Assembly: GCA_019420345.1 (NCBI GenBank)
Contig: JAHZHI010000055.1
Location: 1-64,000 of the forward strand
DNA length: 64,000 nucleotides
Direction: 5' to 3'
Origin: Peptococcaceae bacterium
Lineage (GTDB): Bacteria > Bacillota > Peptococcia > Peptococcales > Peptococcaceae
Position numbers and translations under genes: made by a program. The notes under the pieces are model-generated. The model was not told the DNA's origin and did not search any database. It saw only the letters and a list, made by a program, of their open reading frames with translations. Below, piece by piece: positions 25,341 through 33,530 of this stretch; position 1 is the first letter of the stretch; the number at the start of each line of letters is the position of its first letter.

Positions 25341-25955
25341 TCATAAAACATCCCGTGCTGCGATCCGCGTGCGTGCGATCAGCCAGGACAACACAAAAAA
25401 TGCCAGGCTAAACACCAAAAGCACGGTTGTTGTGAGCTGACGATCGTCTGTCACGCGCGCCACTGCAATGAAAATGCCGGTCATCAGCGGATAGGAGAGC
25501 ATCATGCTGAGCATTGCTTTTTCATCGCTGAAAAGATAATAGCTCGGTATCATCACGCCACCGCTGAAAAACGCCATGGTCACCGCAAGGCTGAGATACA
25601 GCCGCACCATCTCTGTGGCCACTGCCGTGTCCGGTCTGATCGTCACAATGATCCAACTGATGACAATACCGACCACAAAGCCCAGTACACTGAACAATAC
25701 ATAGAGCAAATATTTGCTGTCAACGACCGCCTTTTTTGAGATCGGCAAGGTGGCCGACAGTTTGCGCCAGCCGCTGTGCTTGTCGGTGCTGATGGTGGTG
25801 GCACTCATGATGCCAAACATCACTGCGCCAATGAGCACCACAACCCATGGCGTCACAATCACCGACATACCAGCACCAATGATGGCGTAGGTAATGAGAA
25901 TCAATGCCAGGCCAGCACGCACCAGGTAAAAATCTTTCAATAACAAACCCTTCAT
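25341..25955 (-). CDS. ABC-2 type transporter permease
   Basis: 204 residues with six hydrophobic segments. The N-terminus MKGLLLKDFYLVR is typical of the ABC-2 permeases paired with YtrA-type GntR regulators (bacitracin or phenol-soluble-modulin exporter relatives). It starts two bases after the ATPase stop, so the two form one exporter. Substrate unknown; export of a peptide or cell-envelope-active compound is the usual role. Confidence 0.8.
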   Translation of the reverse strand: MKGLLLKDFYLVRAGLALILITYAIIGAGMSVIVTPWVVVLIGAVMFGIMSATTISTDKHSGWRKLSATLPISKKAVVDSKYLLYVLFSVLGFVVGIVISWIIVTIRPDTAVATEMVRLYLSLAVTMAFFSGGVMIPSYYLFSDEKAMLSMMLSYPLMTGIFIAVARVTDDRQLTTTVLLVFSLAFFVLSWLIARTRIAARDVL

Positions 25956-25956
25956 T

Positions 25957-26805
25957 TTACTTCTCCCCCTTTACGTACAGGAGCATGATTTCATCGATTG
26001 TTGCAGGAGTCACCATAGCCTTAGGATATTTCCGCATCATGGCTTCGCGATCAGCCACCAGCACCTGCCATTCGTAATCCATCTTGCGGCTGCGCAGGCA
26101 GTCGGCCGGGTCCAATGCTGCATGCTGCGCATCGCTGCACTGCAGGATGCCATACTGTTCCAGCAGTTCATCTTTCGGCTCCATAAACGCCACGCGTCCC
26201 TCGTGAAGAAAGACGATATAATCGGCAATTTTTTCCAAATCGCTGGTGATGTGCGAGCTGACGAGGACGCTGTGGTCTTCCTCTTGCACAAAATCCAGCA
26301 GCATATCCAAAATGTCATCACGCACCACAGGATCCAGCCCGCTGGTCGCCTCATCGAGAACAAGCAGCTTTGGATGATGGCTGAGCGCCACCGCAATGGC
26401 AAATTTCATCTTCATCCCTTTTGAAAACTGCTTCAATTTTTTCTGGGGCAGGCCAAACTGCGCCAGCAGCTGTTCAAACAAGGCGTCGTCCCAATGCTGA
26501 TAAATATTCGCCATGATGCGGCCGATTGCGCGCGGCGTCAACATCTCCGGAAAATTGCTGCCATCAAAGACCACGCCGATCTGTTCCTTGGTGGCATTGG
26601 CCAAAGCTTCGTCGCCCAGCACCACAATGCGCCCTTCGTCCTTGGCGATCAGGCCCATTGAAGCATTGATGATGGTGCTCTTTCCCGCACCATTTTCACC
26701 AATGAGGCCAACGATGGTGCCTTCCGGCACTGTAAACGACACATGATCCAACTTAAATCCCGGATACGTCTTGGTCACATCTGAAATCGTCAATGCAGTC
26801 GTCAT
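25957..26805 (-). CDS. ABC transporter ATP-binding protein
   Basis: 282 residues. Walker A is GENGAGKST (about 38), the Q-loop precedes FDGSNFPEM, the signature region is degenerate (FSKGMKMKFAIAVAL), Walker B is LLVLDEATSGLDP, and the switch His is in SSHITSDLEKIADY. This form, with KQFSKGMKMK in place of LSGGQ, is common in BcrA/YtrB-like exporters. The ATG at 26805 has AGGAGG seven bases upstream; a TTG two codons earlier overlaps the gntR stop and is less likely. Confidence 0.9.
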   Translation of the reverse strand: MTTALTISDVTKTYPGFKLDHVSFTVPEGTIVGLIGENGAGKSTIINASMGLIAKDEGRIVVLGDEALANATKEQIGVVFDGSNFPEMLTPRAIGRIMANIYQHWDDALFEQLLAQFGLPQKKLKQFSKGMKMKFAIAVALSHHPKLLVLDEATSGLDPVVRDDILDMLLDFVQEEDHSVLVSSHITSDLEKIADYIVFLHEGRVAFMEPKDELLEQYGILQCSDAQHAALDPADCLRSRKMDYEWQVLVADREAMMRKYPKAMVTPATIDEIMLLYVKGEK

Positions 26806-26807
26806 GG

Positions 26808-27182
26808 TCAATCCTCCTCATAGAGCAATGTCAAAAGGCCTGTCAAATGATCAAGATCGATGCCGCTTTCGCGGGCAATCTCGATGGCCGCTGTAAAATG
26901 TTCCTCGATGCGTTTCTGTTGTTCTTCCAAATAAAAATCCTGGTTCTGCGACGACACATAACACCCTTTGCCTGCTGTCGTCTCAATGAAGCCATCCTGC
27001 TGCAGCGCGTCATAGGCTTTTTGCACCGTCAGCACACTGATGTGCAGCGACTTCGCCAAAGATCGGATGGATGGCAGCGCTTCGCCGGCCTGCAGCTCGC
27101 CGCTCATAATCTGCGCCTTGATCTGAGTCACAATCTGTTCATAGAGCGGACGGCTCGCCTTGTTGCTGACCGATATCTGCAT
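26808..27182 (-). CDS. GntR-family regulator, YtrA subfamily
   Basis: 124 residues: winged helix (about 8-75) with RPLYEQIVTQIKAQIMSGEL and SIRSLAKSLHISVLTVQKAYDAL, and the short YtrA-type C-terminal helical tail. First gene of the regulator-ATPase-permease operon. An inverted repeat over its -10 makes autoregulation likely, with induction by the compound the exporter handles. Confidence 0.9.
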   Translation of the reverse strand: MQISVSNKASRPLYEQIVTQIKAQIMSGELQAGEALPSIRSLAKSLHISVLTVQKAYDALQQDGFIETTAGKGCYVSSQNQDFYLEEQQKRIEEHFTAAIEIARESGIDLDHLTGLLTLLYEED

Positions 27183-27193
27183 ACGTTCACCGC

Positions 27194-27249
27194 CTTATAC
27201 TGTATTGCTTTGATATACACAGTATAAGTCAGCACAATACAGATGTCAA
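27194..27249 (-). promoter_or_regulatory. gntR promoter with overlapping operator
   Basis: Minus strand TTGACA (27249-27244), 17-bp spacer, TATACT (27226-27221). A perfect 10-bp inverted repeat CTTATACTGT/ACAGTATAAG (27194-27203 and 27219-27228, 15-base gap) covers the -10 and the transcription start. This is how YtrA-type repressors are placed. Confidence 0.85.
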
Positions 27250-27267
27250 TATCTACACACAAAAAAA

Positions 27268-27292
27268 CAGCAGATTCGCCACGAATCTGCTG
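27268..27292 (-). terminator. terminator of the PadR/membrane-protein operon
   Basis: Perfect 11-bp stem CAGCAGATTCG/CGAATCTGCTG (27268-27278 with 27282-27292), three-base loop, then a T-run on the minus strand. Confidence 0.88.
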
Positions 27293-27299
27293 CATCTGT

Positions 27300-27941
27300 T
27301 TAATCCACGCACGCATCCAAGAGCTTGAAAGCCAAAAAGCACACCACCAACACACCTGCCACAACAGCAATGTGAACGCTACAGAGAAAGGTGGTCAGAT
27401 AGATGCTGGCCAGCAAGGACGCTGCCAGCACCACAAACACCAGGACGAAAAGCCTGCCCAATTTGTCGTCGAAGGCATGGCGGGAGATGCTGTGAAAAAT
27501 ATAAAACGCCGCTGCCAAAATCAGAACTTGCCCGATCACATCGCCCAAGGTCAGCGGCAAATACGGCCCGTCCTGCGCGCCCACCATACCAATCACCCCA
27601 TAGGCCAACCAGATCACACCGAGCACCACAAACGCCAGCAGCACATTGCGTACACTATCCAGTAGGCGTTCCTTTTGCGAGCGCGGCGGCAAGGCCGCAA
27701 TCACCGCTTCGCAGAAGGCCTGCGCATCCTCACCCAGCACCTCTTCCGCCGTGCGCCCCTCGGCCTGGGCATCCAGCAGCATATGCGTGATGTCCCGCCG
27801 CACCAGCTCCTGTTCGTACTCGCTGATGTTCGCCGAGCGAATGTAGACAACGATGTTCGTCATCACCTGCTGATTGTCCTTGTTCAACTGAGCATCCAAA
27901 GCATTGTTGACGCGCAGCAGTTCTTTCGTTCGTTTGCTCAT
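27300..27941 (-). CDS. PadR-linked membrane protein, paralogue 4
   Basis: 213 residues. The ~90-residue soluble N-terminus resembles the DUF1048/HAAS-type domain of PadR partners (DITHMLLDAQAEGRTAEEVLGEDAQAF, split as DITHMLLDAQAEG and EEVLGEDAQAFCEAVIAALP). About four transmembrane helices follow. Starts MSKRT like paralogues 2 and 3, with AAGGAG upstream. Last gene of the operon. Function unknown. Confidence 0.75.
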   Translation of the reverse strand: MSKRTKELLRVNNALDAQLNKDNQQVMTNIVVYIRSANISEYEQELVRRDITHMLLDAQAEGRTAEEVLGEDAQAFCEAVIAALPPRSQKERLLDSVRNVLLAFVVLGVIWLAYGVIGMVGAQDGPYLPLTLGDVIGQVLILAAAFYIFHSISRHAFDDKLGRLFVLVFVVLAASLLASIYLTTFLCSVHIAVVAGVLVVCFLAFKLLDACVD

Positions 27942-27955
27942 GGTCATTCTCTCCT

Positions 27956-28615
27956 TCAAGCCTGTCTTTTGTCAATAATACGAGCAAGAAATACCCACGC
28001 CAATCCAACAAGCGCAACCACGCCAATGAGCAGAACCATATTCACAACGATCATTGGCTGTCCGAAAAAACTATCAATGATCACGTCTCCCGCAATCAGG
28101 CAACACAATAATACAACATATAAGCCAACCACTCGCCCCGGCATGTCACTGAATGCATACTGTGCATTGTTCCACGAAATATACCAAGCCAAGACAATGA
28201 AACCAAGATAAAGCCAAATTCGTCCAGCTGTGAATGGAATATCTGGCCAAGCAGCCAAATTGTTGAACAGATCCAAAACAATCCAAACCGCCAGGAAAAC
28301 AAACAACTGCGCCAAAAATTGCTGTGCCAACGCCATCCACTTCATAACTGGTGACAAACGTGGCGCCGCCGCGATCACCTCATCGCAAAAAACACGGTAA
28401 TCATCGCCGATAACCTCCTGCACAGACTGCCCGCGTGCCTGGCCTTCCAACAGCATATTGACGATATCGTGGTAAATCAATGTTTTCTGATCAGCACCAA
28501 CATCAGTAAAACGAAGATAGTCCTTCATCTGCTGCATAAATTGCGCATAGTCAGAATGAAGTTCTGCTTCCATCTTTTTAATCTCTTTTCTAGCGATACG
28601 TGTCCGTTTACTCAT
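27956..28615 (-). CDS. PadR-linked membrane protein, paralogue 3
   Basis: 219 residues with the same plan: soluble domain with IVNMLLEGQARGQSVQ and EVIGDDYRVFCDEVIAA, then about four transmembrane helices ending in a basic tail. The start MSKRT at 28615 has AGGAGG upstream and overlaps the previous stop by eight bases. Function unknown; partners of PadR regulators of this type are usually envelope-stress or signalling membrane proteins. Confidence 0.75.
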   Translation of the reverse strand: MSKRTRIARKEIKKMEAELHSDYAQFMQQMKDYLRFTDVGADQKTLIYHDIVNMLLEGQARGQSVQEVIGDDYRVFCDEVIAAAPRLSPVMKWMALAQQFLAQLFVFLAVWIVLDLFNNLAAWPDIPFTAGRIWLYLGFIVLAWYISWNNAQYAFSDMPGRVVGLYVVLLCCLIAGDVIIDSFFGQPMIVVNMVLLIGVVALVGLAWVFLARIIDKRQA

Positions 28616-29348
28616 GGTCGTTCCCTCCTTCATCCACATGTTCATTCAACCAGAAAAAGGCCCCCACCAACAGCGCTTGCACCGCCACATTCACCACAAG
28701 CGGCAGCATAAATAATGGCTCTGTCAAGAAATCCGGTAACTGCACCCAACGACTGCCTATGTTTATGACATACAATAATGCAAAAAATGCCACATAGTAC
28801 AACACTTTTCGACGCAAAGAAAATTGAACATCGGCCTGCCAGCGTCTGCGTGTCACAGAGATCCGCGCGCACGCCCAGCTCAAAACCATCAGCAAAAGCA
28901 CTTGCAGCACCGTAAACGGCACACTTGTCGTCACACCATAATATTCTTTGACAACCTCCCACACCCCAGGAACCGACGAGTAGATCAAATAAATCTCGAT
29001 GACAGGCACTAAAAAAGCCAGTGCCCAGCCGAGAGCCAGCCCGCCAATACCATCGCGTCCCATGCGCAGCCGCCGCTCACGCAGCGTAGGCTGCGGCAAA
29101 GCACCAATGATCGCATCACAAAACGCGCGGTGGTCTGTCCCCAAGACGTCTTCAATGCTGCGTCCCTGTGCCTCTGCCTCCAACAACAATTGTGCAATAT
29201 CACACTGCACACTCAGCCGATGATAAGCACCAATATTTTTCATCTTTAAATAAGCAATCATCTTGTCCAATGCAGCTGCCGCAGTCGGCGTCAGCTTTGG
29301 ATATAAATTGTACAGTTCATCTTTCAGCGCACGCGTCCGTTTGCTCAT
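28608..29348 (-). CDS. PadR-linked membrane protein, paralogue 2
   Basis: 246 residues. N-terminal domain with DIAQLLLEAEAQGRSIE and DVLGTDHRAFCDAIIGALP, then about four transmembrane helices (about 115-240). Start MSKRT. It shares the order, spacing and motif positions of its three neighbours while most residues differ, which suggests old tandem duplication. Confidence 0.75.
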   Translation of the reverse strand: MSKRTRALKDELYNLYPKLTPTAAAALDKMIAYLKMKNIGAYHRLSVQCDIAQLLLEAEAQGRSIEDVLGTDHRAFCDAIIGALPQPTLRERRLRMGRDGIGGLALGWALAFLVPVIEIYLIYSSVPGVWEVVKEYYGVTTSVPFTVLQVLLLMVLSWACARISVTRRRWQADVQFSLRRKVLYYVAFFALLYVINIGSRWVQLPDFLTEPLFMLPLVVNVAVQALLVGAFFWLNEHVDEGGNDHE

Positions 29349-29364
29349 GGTCGTTCTCTCCTTC

Positions 29365-30024
29365 TCATTGCACCCATTTCAGCATTTTTTTCACAAGCAA
29401 CACGAAAACAAGCAAAACCAGCAAATAGAACATCAGCGGAATATGCAGCTGCAGTGTTGGTACCAATCCAGCAAAGGCACCACATACAGCTGCTGCAAAG
29501 GCCAAAAGAAGCACCGGTCCTAACTGGTCTCGCCATGTACCGTGCAATTCCTGGCGTGCATGATAATATCTTGCCACATGAATGATTAAAAGCATTGCAA
29601 AGAACTCGGCAGTTGTCTGCGGCATTAGAACAACGGACCAAACATCCGCATTGTCCTCCAGCACCTCCAAAATGTGCCCAATCAGTTCAAAGGCCAGATA
29701 GAAGATCACAGCCAAAACCACATCGCACAGTTTGTTGATTAACCTGTTTCTCCAAGCCAGGCGCGGCAATGCTGCAATCACAGACTGGCAAAAAGCTTCA
29801 TAGTCTTCACCGATAATGTCTTCCGCCCCGCGTCCACATCGTTCTCCGTCCAAAAACATTTGTAAAATGTCCCACTTCACATTAAGACGCTCTTCAATAG
29901 CGATCGGTGCAGTGTCGATATAGTCGCAAAGATCTTCAAAAAGCCTCCTGTTTTCTTTGCCGAGCGATTTTTCTAGCGCATAAATCTCGCTGTAGCTCAG
30001 TTTGTTCCTGCCAGATGCGTTCAT
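29365..30024 (-). CDS. PadR-linked membrane protein, paralogue 1
   Basis: 219 residues. N-terminal domain with DILQMFLDGERCGRGAE and DIIGEDYEAFCQSVIAALP, then about four transmembrane helices. The N-terminus (MNASGRNKLSYSE) differs from the MSKRT of the other three. A G-rich RBS (GGGGG) precedes the ATG. It starts inside the padR gene, overlapping its last 89 bases in another frame, so translation of the pair is probably coupled. Confidence 0.72.
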   Translation of the reverse strand: MNASGRNKLSYSEIYALEKSLGKENRRLFEDLCDYIDTAPIAIEERLNVKWDILQMFLDGERCGRGAEDIIGEDYEAFCQSVIAALPRLAWRNRLINKLCDVVLAVIFYLAFELIGHILEVLEDNADVWSVVLMPQTTAEFFAMLLIIHVARYYHARQELHGTWRDQLGPVLLLAFAAAVCGAFAGLVPTLQLHIPLMFYLLVLLVFVLLVKKMLKWVQ

Positions 30025-30355
30025 CTTGCGTTCCCCCTTCGTCGTTCAGCAGCGTCTGTACGGCGGCGGCCATTTCGCCAAAATCACTCACAAACTGGGA
30101 CAGTTCTTCGCGGCCGGCATCGGTGAGATGGTAGTACTTGCGCTTTGGGCCGACATCAGAGGCACGGTAGACGGCTTCCAGGCGGCCGTTTTTTTCCAAA
30201 CGCAGGAGCAAGGGATAGATGGTGCCTTCTGTGATTTTCCCAAATCCATAGTGTTCCAGCTGCTGCGAAATTTCGTAACCATAGGTTTCATTTTGTGCAA
30301 TGATGGCGAGCACACAGCCTTCAAGCACACCTTTGAGCATTTGTGATGGTATCAT
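29936..30355 (-). CDS. PadR-family regulator
   Basis: 139 residues: winged helix with LEGCVLAIIAQNETYGYEIS and EGTIYPLLLRLEKNG, DAGREEL, then a C-terminal helix. ATG at 30355 with GGAGGTGATCC upstream; an upstream start adds ten residues of no family value. Heads the operon of four membrane proteins, which it likely represses. The last 89 bases overlap the next gene. Confidence 0.88.
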   Translation of the reverse strand: MIPSQMLKGVLEGCVLAIIAQNETYGYEISQQLEHYGFGKITEGTIYPLLLRLEKNGRLEAVYRASDVGPKRKYYHLTDAGREELSQFVSDFGEMAAAVQTLLNDEGGTQDERIWQEQTELQRDLCARKIARQRKQEAF

Positions 30356-30402
30356 GGGATCACCTCCAGCTATCTTGCAAAGCAAAGTAGTTCTTTAGCT
30401 AT

Positions 30403-30432
30403 ATTGTATTGCAAAGTAGCTAAGACTGTCAA
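30403..30432 (-). promoter_or_regulatory. padR promoter and repeated operator-like boxes
   Basis: Minus strand TTGACA (30432-30427), 18-bp spacer, TACAAT (30408-30403). TAGCTA occurs on both sides of the -10 (near 30396 and 30416), and TTGCAAAG occurs twice between 30374 and 30417. This is the spaced-repeat arrangement expected for an autoregulating PadR. Confidence 0.7.
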
Positions 30433-30451
30433 TATGTAAGCACAAAAAAAG

Positions 30452-30484
30452 AAGCATTCGCTGGGAATTCCCATACGAATGCTT
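30452..30484 (-). terminator. terminator of the MATE gene
   Basis: Perfect 9-bp stem AAGCATTCG/CGAATGCTT (30452-30460 with 30476-30484); T-rich on the minus strand. Confidence 0.75.
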
Positions 30485-30494
30485 TTTGTCTATG

Positions 30495-31862
30495 TTAGGC
30501 CAGCGAACGCTGTTTGCTGTCAGAAAGATGCCGCACCGTCCAGAGCATGGTGCAATAACAGCAAAGGCCGCCGATAAAATTGGAAATTGGCTCTGCCAGA
30601 AACACACCCATAACGCCGAGACCGCCAATCTGTGGCAAAATTATCGTCAACGGCACCACAATGATGACCTTGCGAAACAGCGAAAAGAACGTCGCTTGTT
30701 TCGACTTACCAAGACCAACGAAGGTGCTCTGCCCCACCGACTGAAAAGCCATGAAGAAGAAGCCAAAGAAAAAGAGATGCATGGCCGGTGTGCCTTTGGC
30801 GAGCAGCTCCGGATCCGAATTGAACACATGCATGATGGGCTGCGGCAGAAGAAAGATGATGAGCCAGCACAGCGCCATGTATACCACAGTGACAGGCGTG
30901 GTGAAGCGGATAATCTGGCGAATACGGCCCAGTTTGCGGGCACCATAGTTGTAGCCGATGACCGGCTGGGCCGCGTTGGTAAAACCATGCAGCGGCAGAG
31001 ACACCACGTCACGCACCGAATTCAGCACGGTCATGATGCCAATGTAAATATCGCCGCCATAGATGCCAAGCATGTTGTTGGCTGCCACTTGGACAATGCC
31101 ATTGGTGGCCTGCATGACAAAGCCTGCAACGCCCAGTTGTGTGATTTGCTTGGTGGCGGTCAGATCGATCCGCGCCTGACGCACCCGCAGCGGTGTCAGC
31201 GAGCGACGGCTGGTGAGAAACGCCATGACCCAGATCACCGACAACAACTGCGAAATGACGGTGGCGATGGCTGCCCCAGAAATGCCCAAATCCAGCACGA
31301 AAATAAAAATAGGATCGAGAATGATGTTGATGATTGCTCCGATGAGGATGGTGAACATCCCTGTCTTGCCATAACCTTGCGCGTTGATAAAACCATTCAT
31401 GCCTGTCGCCAGCATGACCAGTGGTGTGCCAATAAGATAGATGCGCAAATAAGCCGCGCTGTACGGATAGGTTTCATCACTGGCACCGAACAAATAAAGA
31501 ATCGGGTGCATAAAGACGAAGCACAGCACCATGACCACCACCGATGTCAGCAGCAACAGCAAGAAAGCGTTTTCCATATAACGGCGCTCAGCGGCCGCAT
31601 CCTGTTTGCCGCGGGCAATGGAATAAAGCGCCACGCTCCCAGTGCTGAACAGATTGGTAAACGCCATGATGATGGTGATGATCGGAAAGGTCAGACCCAG
31701 CCCAGTGAGAGCAATGGAAGACGTTCCCGGCAAATGGCCAATATAAATGCGGTCGACGAGATTATAAGCCATCTGCACCAGCTGCGCCAAGGTCATCGGA
31801 ATCGCCAGATCAATGATGTGGCGTGGAATGCTCCCAACTGAAAAATCATTTTCCACACTCAT
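30495..31862 (-). CDS. MATE-family efflux transporter
   Basis: 455 residues with twelve hydrophobic segments in two related halves. MATE markers are IPMTLAQLVQMAYNLVDRIYIG in the first half and AQPVIGYNYGARK in the second. It is predicted to expel cationic compounds using a sodium or proton gradient. The ATG at 31862 has AAGGAGG upstream; a longer in-frame start is rejected. It overlaps the tetR stop by 17 bases, so the regulator and pump are coupled. Confidence 0.88.
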   Translation of the reverse strand: MSVENDFSVGSIPRHIIDLAIPMTLAQLVQMAYNLVDRIYIGHLPGTSSIALTGLGLTFPIITIIMAFTNLFSTGSVALYSIARGKQDAAAERRYMENAFLLLLLTSVVVMVLCFVFMHPILYLFGASDETYPYSAAYLRIYLIGTPLVMLATGMNGFINAQGYGKTGMFTILIGAIINIILDPIFIFVLDLGISGAAIATVISQLLSVIWVMAFLTSRRSLTPLRVRQARIDLTATKQITQLGVAGFVMQATNGIVQVAANNMLGIYGGDIYIGIMTVLNSVRDVVSLPLHGFTNAAQPVIGYNYGARKLGRIRQIIRFTTPVTVVYMALCWLIIFLLPQPIMHVFNSDPELLAKGTPAMHLFFFGFFFMAFQSVGQSTFVGLGKSKQATFFSLFRKVIIVVPLTIILPQIGGLGVMGVFLAEPISNFIGGLCCYCTMLWTVRHLSDSKQRSLA

Positions 31863-32448
31863 TGCCAGCACCTCCTTCTGCACGCGCCGACGCGGCATGC
31901 AGTCCATCAATATAGCTCTGCACGGCCAGGCGGTACGACGCCGCCGGATCAATGACAGGCTGGGTAAAATAGCCCGCTTCCTGCAGCATCAGATAGCCAT
32001 GAATGAGCCCGCGCAGCATGCGGTGCATGGCGACCACCTCCTGCGGCGGCAGATGATACGCTTCAAGCGCACTGTAAAACGGCGCCAATGTTTCTTTAAA
32101 GGGGCCGCTCAAGGCCTCACCTTCTTTATTGCGCATGGCAATCGTCGCTTTGTAAAGTTCGGGATTCTCTTTCCCAAAACGATAGTACGCCTCGGCCAGC
32201 GCCCGCACCGCTTCATCCCCCTGTTTGCCAGCGATGGCCGCGCTCAGCACATCGTGCACCTGTCCCATCACCGTTTCACCAACAGCGGTGTACAGTTCAT
32301 CGATGTTGGCCACATGGTTGTACAGCGACGCCGCACGCACCCCCAGTCGTGCGGCCAATTCGCGCAGTGAAAACGCGTCCAGCCCCTGCGCTTCAATCAT
32401 GGCCACAGCCTCAGCAACAATAAGATCTTTTGTCAAGCCTTTTCTCAT
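31846..32448 (-). CDS. TetR/AcrR-family regulator of the MATE gene
   Basis: 200 residues: helix-turn-helix (about 9-50) with FSLRELAARLGVRAASLYNHV, and a C-terminal domain of the WHG type with RMLRGLIHGYLML. It precedes the MATE gene and overlaps it. Two palindromic operators around its own promoter indicate that it represses the operon. Confidence 0.9.
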   Translation of the reverse strand: MRKGLTKDLIVAEAVAMIEAQGLDAFSLRELAARLGVRAASLYNHVANIDELYTAVGETVMGQVHDVLSAAIAGKQGDEAVRALAEAYYRFGKENPELYKATIAMRNKEGEALSGPFKETLAPFYSALEAYHLPPQEVVAMHRMLRGLIHGYLMLQEAGYFTQPVIDPAASYRLAVQSYIDGLHAASARAEGGAGNECGK

Positions 32449-32460
32449 ACAATCATCCCC

Positions 32461-32511
32461 TTAACTAACGACGTTAGTTAAAATTTTAAACTAACACCGT
32501 TCGTTTGTCAA
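32461..32511 (-). promoter_or_regulatory. tetR-MATE promoter with two operators
   Basis: Minus strand TTGACA (32511-32506), 17-bp spacer, TAAAAT (32488-32483). A perfect 21-bp palindrome (TTAACTAACG-A-CGTTAGTTAA, 32461-32481) lies just after the -10. A second, imperfect half-matching site (CTAAC...GTTCG, about 32490-32504) lies between -35 and -10. Binding of both would shut the promoter. Confidence 0.88.
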
Positions 32512-32530
32512 TAAAGACGCAATATTCTTC

Positions 32531-32592
32531 TTGACAACGCTCACCAGTGTGGTATTCTATATGTAGAATTTTTATATATAGAAATCCTACAT
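32531..32592 (+). promoter_or_regulatory. padR-HAAS-DUF4097 promoter and operator
   Basis: TTGACA (32531-32536) with TATTCT at 32553-32558 (16-bp spacer). Downstream, an inverted repeat ATGTAG (32561-32566) / CTACAT (32587-32592), and ATTCTA/TAGAAT over the -10. PadR repressors bind such ATGT...ACAT sites. The promoter is back-to-back with the tetR promoter. Confidence 0.7.
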
Positions 32593-32614
32593 ATTATTTT
32601 AAGAAGGCGATACC

Positions 32615-32935
32615 GTGTATTATCCGCTATCTTCACTGCTCATCGAGTGTCTCATCCTGGCGATTGTTCGTGAACAAGATTCCTACGGCTACGAGATCAG
32701 TCAAACCGTCAAACTCGTTGCTGCGATCAAAGAATCCACCCTCTATCCCATTCTGAAAAAACTCGAAACCAACGGTTACCTCACCACCTATTCCAAAGCC
32801 TTCAACAATCGAACGCGCAAATACTACCATCTTACCGACGCCGGGCGCGCTCAGCTGGAATTTTTGCAGCAGGAATGGCAGGAATACCGCAGCACCATCG
32901 ACGGCATCATTGAAGGGAGCATTCGACATGAATAA
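32615..32935 (+). CDS. PadR-family regulator
   Basis: 106 residues starting from GTG with AAGAAGG upstream. Winged helix with LIECLILAIVREQDSYGYEIS and KESTLYPILKKLE, then TRKYYHLTDAGR. First gene of a PadR-DUF1700-DUF4097 operon, a widespread Bacillota arrangement in which the regulator represses the two envelope proteins. Confidence 0.9.
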   Translation: MYYPLSSLLIECLILAIVREQDSYGYEISQTVKLVAAIKESTLYPILKKLETNGYLTTYSKAFNNRTRKYYHLTDAGRAQLEFLQQEWQEYRSTIDGIIEGSIRHE

Positions 32936-33527
32936 CGAAACCTATCAGCGCATTCTCACAAAAGACGAGTATCTCGCAGAACTCAGCCGCTATCTGCGCA
33001 AGCTGCCGCAGGATGATTACGAAAGCGCCATGGCCTATTTCACCGAGTATTTTGAAGAGGCCGGTCCTGAAAACGAAGCGCAGGCCATCAACGATCTTGG
33101 CACGCCGAAAGAAGCAGCCGCTGAGCTGTTGCAAAACCTCCTGCACGATGATGGACAGCAGCACAAAAGCGACACCGCACGCACATTGAAAATCGCAGCG
33201 ATTGCCATGCTGCTCTCGCCGCTTGGCTGGCTTGGACTTATCGTTGGCGGCGCGCTGCTGATTGCAGCCGCTGCCGTTATCGTCGCCATCATCGCCAGCG
33301 CCATCGCGGTCGATGCCGCGCTGTTTTACAGTGGCGGTGCACTCATCATGTACACCATCACAACCCTCGGCCACTCACTGCCTGCCGCCGGGGTTGTCGG
33401 TGGAAGCGGCATTCTCTGTCTCGGCCTCGGCCTGCTCATCATCACCATCGGCCTTGCCCTTTGCCGCGGCATCGTCCATGGTGTCATGCTCCTGATCCGC
33501 CGCCTCTCACAGAAAGGACGTGTTTAA
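32928..33527 (+). CDS. DUF1700 (HAAS-domain) membrane protein
   Basis: 199 residues. The soluble N-terminal HAAS domain (about 1-75) has EYLAELSRYLRKLPQDDYE and AINDLGTPKEAAAELL. Two to four hydrophobic segments follow (about 95-190). The ATG at 32928 with GGGAG upstream overlaps the padR stop. It probably transmits or sequesters a signal together with the adjacent DUF4097 protein. Function not defined. Confidence 0.88.
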   Translation: MNNETYQRILTKDEYLAELSRYLRKLPQDDYESAMAYFTEYFEEAGPENEAQAINDLGTPKEAAAELLQNLLHDDGQQHKSDTARTLKIAAIAMLLSPLGWLGLIVGGALLIAAAAVIVAIIASAIAVDAALFYSGGALIMYTITTLGHSLPAAGVVGGSGILCLGLGLLIITIGLALCRGIVHGVMLLIRRLSQKGRV

Positions 33528-33530
33528 TCC

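Noticed and set aside
30486..31841. 451-codon plus-strand frame opposite the first MATE gene
   Set aside because: Rich in His, Gln, Asn and Arg, the composition of an antisense shadow; the MATE frame is clearly real.
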